Source: Macrosoma leucophasiata (taxonomy: Eukaryota; Arthropoda; Insecta; Lepidoptera; Hedylidae). Taken from it: 64,000 nucleotides of DNA. Positions 56,233 to 64,000 of this stretch are shown here, piece by piece. Below the pieces are notes generated by a model. The model saw only the letters and a list, made by a program, of their open reading frames with translations, did no database searches and was not told the origin of the DNA. Within the stretch, counting starts at the first letter, position 1. Each line of letters opens with the position of its first letter. The position numbers and the translations under genes are program-made. The stretch is from assembly GCA_036365455.1 (NCBI GenBank), contig JAWQUS010000011.1:4794001-4858000 (forward strand). The letters run 5' to 3'.

Positions 56233-57167
56233 TCTTTTACTCTTCAAAAATAGTAGCGCCGCTAACAAGTTCGCACTGATACATGTTTACATAATGAGAC
56301 AATCTTATCAACGAGTTCAATGAACCCGAACCACGCCCATCGGCTAATAATTATAATGTTTACTAGATTTCGGACTCGGTTACGCTGAAACCGGAATTTT
56401 ATTTATATTTCGAATGGCAACAGAACTCCTTGCGTTTTGAGGTCATTGTCCATTTTCGCCGATCGGTTGTTTCTATTCAATTCAATTGGTTACGATTGTG
56501 ATATTTGTGATACAGTCGACCGTTGAGGATTTGTCGAATAAACAATGAGAACGTTCATGTTCGTATTTGTTTATGATTATTATTCAAAAAGCGTGCCTAA
56601 AACCTTAGTTGGACATTTAAACAAACCGAGAGAGTAATATTGCGCTCAACACAAAAAAATGAAATCTAAAAAGATAAATGTTAAAAGAAAATTCGGGCGG
56701 GGATTGAACCAAAGATCACTGGATAATTAGCGCAGCCGCTATTTAAGCTTCGGTACCCAGTAAAGTAAACTCACTTGCATGTGTTAATGCAAAAAATATT
56801 TTTTATCAATTTTTAGGAAAACTTAAGGTATGGTATAGGTATATTTTTGGATAAAACTTACTTTTCTACAGTAAAAGTTAATTATCTTACTAAGTTTTCT
56901 TTGTTCACAAACTTTTAAAATGTAGATTATGTTTTGCCGATAAATCCGAGATCGTTTGACTAATTGGACTTGTTTTAACCTATTAACAATATAACGAGGA
57001 TGCTACACAATGTGGCAAAATATCTAGATCTCAGAAAATGGAACGCAATAATCACTCGATTTTCTTGTGACCCATTATAATTGTATGTATGTATCTTCAC
57101 GCCTTCCCTTACGGGATAGGCAGAGAGGGTGGAGCGCCAGATAGCCCGGTCCTAACACACCTCCCGT
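56233..57167. other. AT-rich DNA with a tRNA-like SINE relic
   Basis: At 56686-56775 (minus) AGCGGCTGCGCTAATTATCC and GGTTCAATCCCCGCC look like a diverged tRNA-like unit related to family D. At 57090-57130 CTTCACGCCTTCCCTTACGG and GATAGGCAGAGAGGG is a tail fragment like family C. Confidence 0.45.
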
Positions 57168-57336
57168 ATTTTTTTTATGTAATGGAAGTGGCAAACAAGC
57201 ATGCAGTTCACATTGAGGTTAATTGATGACGGCTGCCTATAGACACCCACACGAAAACCAAGGTCAAAATGCAGATGCGTTACCACTCGTGAGGCCTAAG
57301 GTGTTATGCCTCTGTGCCGGAAATTACAGGGCCGTA
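57168..57336 (-). repeat. Family A repeat, 5'-truncated
   Basis: T10 tract, consensus 3' part, then an abrupt end after CAGGGCCGTAA. Truncation at the 5' end with an intact A-tail is typical of target-primed retroposition. Confidence 0.85.
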
Positions 57337-57900
57337 ATTCTTATTAATTCATCATTCTCTTCATACATGTCACTATCATTTAATCACATTACGTACTGAC
57401 AACAGGACCCACAAACTCACAGTACTAGAAACTATTTCTGCATAAAAAAAAATCGTATCCAATCTATTCCGAATCTCTCCATATCAAATTTATCATACGA
57501 TTATGATAATGATCATAAAACAAAAGATAACGGGAATGCAAATATCAGCTCGGTTATAAAAGATGGTGTGAAAATCGTAGCAATAAAAAGGAAAAAAATA
57601 CGAGATACAATCAACTTTATGTTTCAAACAATAAAATTTAAAATGCCTTGGTTATTTAAAACAGAGGTCAATGCTCTCGGCTAATCATTTCGAACGTTTG
57701 GTTTTCATAAATATTGACAGAATGGGTCTGGGACTTCGCACCTTACGCCTATGCTTTGGACACTATACAATTTACTCCCTAATTTGGTCAATTGACCACA
57801 ATGGCGCCCATATTAAAATAAAATCTTTGTTTAACAAAATGATAAAGTAGGAGTGGAAATTGTATTACGCATATTACGTTAATAAATTTAAAACTTATCT

Positions 57901-58084
57901 TAATATATATAAATCTCGTGTCACAATGTTTGTCCTCAATGGACTCCTAAACCACTTAACCGATTATAATAAAATTTGCACACCATGTGCAGTTCGATCC
58001 AACTTGAGAGATAGGATAGCTTACATTACGCTATGACTAATAGGAGCAGAGCAGCGCGGGCGAAGCCGGGGCGGGCCGCTAGTA
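57901..58084 (+). mobile_element. Helitron-like non-autonomous element
   Basis: ATATATAAATCTCGTGTCAC, then ACCATGTGCAGTTCGATCCA and GAGAGATAGGATAG. Ends GGGCGAAGCCGGGGCGGGCC, then GCTAGT with the CTAG terminus and a GC stem just before it, as in LEP1-like Helitrons. Confidence 0.6.
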
Positions 58085-58727
58085 GAATAATAAAAAGAAA
58101 AGTTGAATGAAATTGATAAGATATAAATTACAAACAAGACATTAATTGCACAGAATATATCACGAGGAAGGTTTTCTACAAATTAATGGAAGACAAGGAA
58201 TAGTTTTGATTTAATTTTACGCAACTAAGCAATCGCCAACTAAAACCATTTGTAGTGGAGCGATTAAAAGAATGCTGGCGGTCAAGCTGCGCAGTAGACG
58301 ATTTATCGATCTATTTGGTGGTATGAGGTGCGGCGTTTTCAATCTGCCTACCAATACACGAAACCGCAAGCGAAAGCTAGATCAAAAATAAACCAAAAGG
58401 GCTAGTACTTTCGTGCGCGAGTGTACCGATGCGCGAACACATCCCTTCTACTTTCTTCCAGCGTTCTTTTTACGTGGCGCGACCTATATGCTAGATGCTA
58501 GGAATTGTACCAAGAACTAGGTATTTTCATTCCCATTCTGACAATATTTCACATAAAATATCGAACCACCTGTCATATAGAATTGTTTTTATCGTTTATG
58601 ACAATGGCACCATACCATTCAGCCCGAACACACACAAACGTGATGCGAATAATGAATATGTAGGTACCTATGTTCAAAGTCAGTTTGAAAAAAGTGGTAT
58701 CAATAATTGCGTCAATGTAAATTGCAT
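58085..58727. other. AT-rich DNA without recognised genes
   Basis: A GC-richer part at 58420-58480 has no recognised motif. Confidence 0.35.
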
Positions 58728-59017
58728 GTTTTTTTTTTTTATGTAATGGGCTCGGCAAACAAGCATGCAGTTCACATTGATGTTAAGTGATGACTGCAGC
58801 CTATAGACACCCACATGAAGACCAAGGTCAAAATGCAGATGCGTTACCACTCCTGAGGCCTAAGGTGTTATGCCTCTGTGCCGGAAATTACAGGGCTGTA
58901 CATTACCACCTGACCGGAACACGATAGTGCTGAACACTACCATTTAGCGGCAAGTATATTAGGTAATGCGGTGGTGCCTACGCCCGCGAGTTCCGTCACT
59001 GAAGCTCTACCACCAGT
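58728..59017 (-). repeat. Family A repeat, full length
   Basis: T13 tract and near-consensus body. GTAAAT occurs shortly before the T-tract and directly after the other end, a possible target duplication. Confidence 0.9.
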
Positions 59018-59201
59018 AAATGTCACTTTGCCTCTTTCATTACATAAAGAAAGAAATTGAATTGGTTTTTTTTATTACATGACAATGCCATCATATTATT
59101 CAACCTAAAATAGTCAATAACGTAAAGTATAATTAATAATATAAACAGATAGGTAATAGTACCAGTTGCAGATATAATAATACTGAAATTTATTTTTTAG
59201 C

Positions 59202-59795
59202 TGGTGGTAGAGCTCCAGCTAATGAGCTTGCGGTAATCGACACCACCACACCACCGTATCTACTTGCTAATAAATGAAAGGTTTCTACGCTATCGTATTG
59301 AAGTGGTCATGTATTAAATTGTTACTTCCAGCAAAGAGGCATATCAACTTAGACCTCGGGAGTCAGGAGTGACACGCAACTACATTGAAATCTCTGCTTT
59401 TTATGCAAATACTTATAGGCAGTATACACTTACGTAACTTCACGCCCGAAGAGGTAGGCAGAGGCAAATGCATGCATTCAAGCATACATGCAAACACCCA
59501 CGATTCGCCGGTTACGTTTCGGCCCATGTACCAGGTGGCGAGCCTGTTGACATCTCCGGGCATTTACCAAACTTCGAGGTAAGTACTGGGAAATTTCCAG
59601 AAAATGGCAAAATCCCAATAGAACCAGAGATAAATGACTTTACACGATATCTCTGATAACCCCCTACCCGGGAATCGAATCCAGAACCTCAGCGTAGTAG
59701 AAGTGGCCTGCTACCACTAGGCTACCGAGGCAGTTCACTTACCATCAATATAAACTGTATGGTTGTTCGCCACATCACGACATTAAAAAAAAGCT
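59202..59795 (+). mobile_element. Family A repeat interrupted by a family C SINE
   Basis: The 5' part is 59202-59433 (GCTGGTGGTAGAGCTCCAG); the 3' part is 59736-59795 (CACTTACCATCAATATAAAC, then ATGGTTGTTCGCCAC and an A-tail). The two parts are consecutive in the family. CACTTAC is duplicated at 59427-59433 and 59736-59742. Confidence 0.85.
59434..59735 (-). repeat. Family C SINE nested in family A
   Basis: GTAACTTCACGCCCG tail, GATTCGCCGGTTACGTTTCG body, inverse B box GGGAATCGAATCC and inverse A box CTACCACTAGGCTACC. Flanked by the CACTTAC duplication. Confidence 0.9.
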
Positions 59796-60054
59796 CAGTG
59801 GTTTACAATTTAACATATTATAGCAAAATCCACAAACATGCCGAATTAGTACAAGGATTAAGTAGACGCGTCAACGATCCTTAAGCCATACATACACCTG
59901 TCTAACACGCATTCATTGTCACACAACTTTCGAACGACGCGAACGGCACGATAAAGTCACGAACATGCGAACGGTGTCATTGTCACCGGTATGCACGACC
60001 TTTAAGGATACTAAACACGGAGTTCCGCAAACTATGCAGGAGAGACGAGGCTTG

Positions 60055-60250
60055 GCTTAGTCTTATGGTCCTTAGGTAGCAGGCCACTTCAGGTTCGAAT
60101 TTTTTTTAGGGTTACGTACCTCAAAAGTAAAAATCAGAACCTTTGTTTAGGACCACTCGTCTGTTCGTCAATCACAACGAATTTGATTCAAAACTAATGG
60201 ACCGATAGGGTTGAAATTTGGTACACAGTGTAACAATATGCACGTGTAAA
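60055..60250 (+). repeat. Family C head fused to a dispersed repeat
   Basis: GGTAGCAGGCCACTTCAGGT then TCGAA (family C head, damaged) runs directly into TTTTTTTTAGGGTTACGTAC, CTCAAAAGTAAAAATCAGAA and GTCTGTTCGTCA. The second part I know as a common lepidopteran repeat (TTAGGGTTCCGTACCTCAAA type). Confidence 0.5.
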
Positions 60251-60483
60251 GTGAATTAATTCATCCATTCAATTGTACAGAACCCTATAAACGTGAGTCT
60301 TACTTGCACTTGGTAGGTTCTTTATGTAAATAATGTTGACAAAAAAGAATACGGGCCGCTTGATGGAAAACGGTTTCCGAAGCATCATCAGAGAAGTTTC
60401 CAATGCGCTGAATGCCATGAAGGACTATTGTGATCTTTCTTAAGAACACCCCGGAGGAATACTCTTCTATTTGCACATGACAT

Positions 60484-60590
60484 ATCGGTTGCCTATCTAG
60501 CATTAGATGTCGCTACTGCCACGCCAGGGCAATGCAATAAATGTGAAGGAAAAATTTCGACAGTCAGATATGGACTACGCAGCTCAATAA
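60484..60590 (+). repeat. Family D leader without its tRNA part
   Basis: ATATCGGTTGCCTATCTAGC, AGATGTCGCTACTGCC and GCAATGCAATAAATGTGAAG match, in order, the leader of the 3211-3420 copy, and stop before the tRNA-like domain. Confidence 0.7.
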
Positions 60591-60722
60591 AATAAAACAA
60601 AACAAATATAAATTTACAAAGCGATCTTTTTAGGATCTATATCATGTTATATTTTTTAGGATTTTTAGGGCTTTTTAGGCGAAAAATTGGTACTTTACAA
60701 CTAAGCATGACATTATGTTACA

Positions 60723-61010
60723 TTTTTTTTTAATGTTATGAAAGTGGCAAACAAGCATGCAGTTCACATCGATGTTAAGTGATGACTGCAGCCTATAGAC
60801 ACTTACACAATTACCAGAGCTCAAAATGCAGATGCGCTGCCACACCTGAGGCATTAGGTGTTATGCCTCTGTGCCGGAAATTACAGGGCCGTACATTACC
60901 ACCTGACCGGAACACGATAGTGCTGAACACTACCATTAAGCGGCAAGTAAATTAGGTAATGCGGTGGTGCCTACGCCCGCGAGCTCCGTCACTGGAGCTC
61001 TACCACCAGT
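60723..61010 (-). repeat. Family A repeat, full length
   Basis: T-tract and consensus body; 5' terminus ACTGGTGGTAGAGCTCC intact. Confidence 0.9.
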
Positions 61011-61074
61011 CAAAACATGAATAATGAATTTCAATTTAACAAACACTTATCCACAAATGCTGTTTACGTATAAG

Positions 61075-61250
61075 CAGGAATATTAAAGTAGGTCACATCA
61101 AATATTTCCAATACCCCGTCGCCGCCTACGCCCGCACCTCGTGACGTCACAAGGAATACGTCACGTCATCATAACGTGTCAGCAACATTTCAGTCAAATT
61201 TGTGCTTAGTTTTGTTTTTATGTTTACGAGATTGTTCTTAGACGCTGCGT
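61075..61250. repeat. CRE-containing repeat, copy 1
   Basis: GCCGCCTACGCCCGCACCTC, then GTGACGTCAC, GTCAGCAACATTTCAGT and TACGAGATTG. Aligns with 62035-62170. Confidence 0.55.
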
Positions 61251-61271
61251 TTAAATAATTTTAAACAAACA

Positions 61272-61563
61272 CGTCTCAGTAGCCTAGTGGTAGCAAGCCA
61301 CTACTCCTACGCTAGGGTCGTGGGTTCAATTCCCGGGTCGGGTGATATTAGAGATAACGATGTAAAATCTTTTTGGATTTTTTTCCATTTTCTAGAAGTT
61401 ACCCAGTACCTCAAAGTTTAGTTGTGTGCCCGGAGATGTCAAAAGGCTCGCCACCTGTTACATGGGTCAACGTAACCAGTGAACCGTGGATGTTTGCTTA
61501 TATGATTGATGGATGCATGCATTTACCCATATGCATGAACCCTTGCCTTTATACAAAGGCACG
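61272..61563 (+). repeat. Family C SINE
   Basis: A box TAGCCTAGTGGTAGC; B box GGTTCAATTCCC. Body complete to CCCATATGCATGAACCC; the tail differs from the family's usual end. Confidence 0.85.
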
Positions 61564-61582
61564 ATGACCGCACACCGCCAAT

Positions 61583-61732
61583 CCTGTAATAACTTTTATC
61601 GGAGACATATCAACTAAGGTCTCAGGGTGGTAACGCATCTGCATTATGACCTCTGATCTTTGTGTGGGTGTCAGTAGGCTGCAACATCAATGTGAACTGC
61701 ATGCTTGTTTGCCACCTTCATTTCATAAAAAA
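61583..61732 (+). repeat. Family A repeat, 3' half
   Basis: CCTGTAATAACTTTTATCGG, GGTGGTAACGCATCTGCA and GAACTGCATGCTTGTTTGCC, then an A-tail. Directly follows the family C copy. Confidence 0.8.
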
Positions 61733-62034
61733 GGGAAGTTTTTCTTTTTACTGAAAATAATCTGCCTTTACAGTCCTTCATAAGAGCAAATTTCTCCAAA
61801 ACGTTCCTCAAAAAAATCGTTTGTTAATCCAGTAATGCAAAATTTTTGTATAAAGTTGTTAACGTTGGTATGAAGAATCGTCTATAATGTGTTTTTTTTT
61901 ATATTTTGTGTGTAACTATGAGGGTGGCATGTTCGAAACCGAACAAGCCCTCGATAAATATTAAAGACTAAAAAAAAATCTTTCTAACTTAATTCACCAT
62001 TGTTGGTTTTGTTCACCCTGTAATACGTAAACAG

Positions 62035-62170
62035 TAAACAGGAACTTTAAAAATAGGTCAAACCCTTCGACAACGCTACCGCCTACGCCCAAGCCTCGTG
62101 ACGTCATTGCGCGTAGTGTCAACGACATTTCAGTTATCCTACGCACAGTTAGTACGAGATTGCGTCCAAG
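62035..62170. repeat. CRE-containing repeat, copy 2
   Basis: ACCGCCTACGCCCAAGCCTC, then GTGACGTCA at 62098-62106, GTCAACGACATTTCAGT and TACGAGATTG. Confidence 0.55.
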
Positions 62171-62302
62171 TCCCGATTAACCCTTTTAAGCGAGTTGAAT
62201 TAATAATTATTATAATAACTTTCCAACACAACCACCAGATAGAAGTTTTAACATTCATGAGATTAAACGTGCTCCAAATTGGGTAGCTTATGAAGCTACA
62301 CT

Positions 62303-62405
62303 AGTGGTAACGTGGAGTTCCAGTATAGGAACTCGAGGGCGTAGGCACCACCGCATTACCCAATGTATCAGCCGCCAAATGGTAGTGTTCAGCACTATCG
62401 TGTAT
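62303..62405 (+). repeat. Family A repeat, 5' third
   Basis: GGAGTTCCAGTATAGGAACTC (mutated 5' hairpin), GGGCGTAGGCACCACCGCAT and GTTCAGCACTATCGTG, then an abrupt end. Confidence 0.8.
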
Positions 62406-63412
62406 TAATTATGAAGCAGACCATACTTCATTAGATACCTAGATTATTTATATTGTATTTGTCATCAGCGACAACTCCAATTTTGAGATATAAATCTATT
62501 GCCCTTTAGGTGTTAAGTTCGATTCCCCTTACCCCTAATATGCACTAAAAACATTATACATGATGATGTTTTGCAACTCGTCGCATAAAATATGTATTGC
62601 GATATGTCTTGTTGGTGCTTGCGTTCGCACTGCTGTCAAACCTATCATTTTAGTGAAACATCTCAAGATTTGTTGTTATCTGTGTTTGCATTGACATAAA
62701 ACATGTCTTTTATTCATGTTTGTCCATAGATTATAATCACACAATTTGTCTAATTTACAGTTTTTTAAGTTTTCCGAACCATCTGGTAAACACGAATCAG
62801 GTAGTGGACAATATCCGATACCCTGAGTGTAAATCTGACAACCTAATCAAATAACATGCTCCTCTTATTGATACAACTTGTTGCAATTCAAGTCTTTGAA
62901 TTGATTTCGCGATATGTGTTTTGCTTTAACATGTAACATGACAGTGCAAACGCGATACGATACATTGTCAAAAAAACAGGAATTTTAATATGTTTTGTGT
63001 GAATGTTTCATCAATGCAAACTCACGGTTAAAAACATGTGTATTTAGATACTCTAGTATCTACATGGGGGATCAAATCATTAAACGAAATAGAATTTTCT
63101 GGTACTTAAAATGAAGTCAGCAGTTTGTGGATATTCAAATTCAATGCCAATTAAAACTGAGAAATAGGTACATTACGAATAAGATACAAACAAAACTATT
63201 CGAGTAATCCTAAACCGGTCCAAAAAAAGATCCATTTAAATATTCATGTTCATTTCAAATGCATAATTAAACTCTTGTTCTAAATGTTGTTTCGCGCCAA
63301 ACGAGGCATCATATCAAATATGGACTTCACGTCTACGTAGTTACGGAGCGTCATGTGCATGTATTTAATCTAACTTTCGTCCTAACCTAATTAAATGTAA
63401 AACATGAAGTTT
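62406..63412. other. AT-rich DNA without recognised genes
   Basis: No frame above 60 codons and no repeat of the window was recognised. Confidence 0.45.
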
Positions 63413-63699
63413 ACTGGTGGTAGAGCTCCAGTGACGGAGCTCGCGGGCGTATACCACCGCATTACCTAATATACTTGCCGCTAAATGGTAGTGTTCAGCA
63501 GTATCGTGTTCCGGTCAGATGGTAATGTACGGCCCTGTAATTTCTGGCACAGAAGCATAACACATTTGGCCTCAGGCCACTCCTGCTCCTACGCTGCACT
63601 TTCACATTGGTCTTTGTGTGGGTGTCTATAGGCTGCAGTCATCACTTAACATCAATGTGAACAGTATGCTTGTTTGCCACACACACAAGACATAAAAAA
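63413..63699 (+). repeat. Family A repeat, near full length
   Basis: Consensus 5' end with hairpin. A short replaced stretch (GGCCACTCCTGCTCCTACGC) interrupts the GGAGTGGTAACGCATCTGC region. Ends ACATAAAAAA. Confidence 0.85.
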
Positions 63700-64000
63700 G
63701 TCAGACCTAAAAACGTGCAAGAAACGAATCACATGGTAAATGTTACAGTTAAAAATGGGCAATATTTTATGAATTGTGATTAGAAACAATGCTAAAATTC
63801 AACGTCACATCAACAGCAACTCAGTCGCTGACGTAACTGTTTACAAACAAACGGTCCATAGCATTTATTCTTGGCTTTACTGGTACGGCAACAATGAGTC
63901 CATTTTTTAAATCATTTTCGACACTTTATTTCAGGAATTCCATATCGCTATAGTATACAGAAATCAACGATAAACCGAAAACGGGGTGATAGGCTAAGTC
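63700..64000. other. AT-rich window end
   Basis: Nothing recognised. Confidence 0.4.

Noticed and set aside
60300..60503. 67-codon minus frame overlapping the family D leader
   Set aside because: Its 5' end lies within repeat sequence and the remainder shows no conserved motif; it was tested as a missing CNOT6 exon and does not fit.

Overview
The window is insect nuclear DNA, most likely from a moth or butterfly. It is AT-rich and gene-poor. Interspersed repeats fill most of the recognisable sequence: tRNA-derived SINEs, non-LTR retroelement tails, LEP1-type Helitron ends, a cecropia-like mariner, foldback MITEs and a composite hAT-like element. Several repeat motifs (the tail 'GGCATTAAGTCCGCC' and the Helitron end reading roughly 'GGGCGAAGCCG...CTAG') are ones I associate with Lepidoptera. 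No bacterial, phage, CRISPR or operon features are present.

Host coding sequence is sparse. (1) 9476-10891, minus strand: a long 471-codon frame for an unrecognised proline- and serine-rich, low-complexity protein with a basic motif. It probably continues upstream to a splice acceptor near 10985. A well-formed 50-bp mini-exon at 11585-11634 has a compatible phase, and a GC-rich block around 10700-11170 resembles a promoter or 5' region. (2) 51796-51971, minus strand: one internal exon of the CCR4-NOT deadenylase CNOT6/twin, with consensus splice sites on both sides and phases that close exactly. Its other exons were not found, so much of the flanking DNA is probably intron. (3) 37651-38900, minus strand: an exon-like frame with two hydrophobic stretches and two broken tandem relatives. 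This may be a decayed membrane-protein gene family.

Repeat layout. A family of about 285 bp, called family A here, occurs about 30 times in both orientations. It starts CTGGTGGTAGAGCTCC and ends in an A-tail. It is densest between 28 and 64 kb. Some copies are hosts for later insertions: the 1395-2019 copy holds a MITE and a tRNA SINE, and the 59202-59795 copy holds another SINE. Other families are B, C and D (tRNA-like SINEs), E (an RTE-like 3' end plus a non-coding relative sharing its tail), F and H (MITEs) and G (a probable LINE 3' end). Individual elements are a mariner at 19014-20162 with imperfect terminal inverted repeats and TA duplications, and a 2.33-kb hAT-like composite at 52563-54892 flanked by a perfect 8-bp duplication. 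The composite lies in the presumed intron beside the CNOT6 exon.

The rest is AT-rich DNA without recognisable genes, with scattered hairpins, microsatellites and a few GC-rich, promoter-like islands containing palindromic transcription-factor motifs. No gene pathway or cluster is evident. The window is informative mainly as a record of nested transposition and as the setting of two or three partial host genes.
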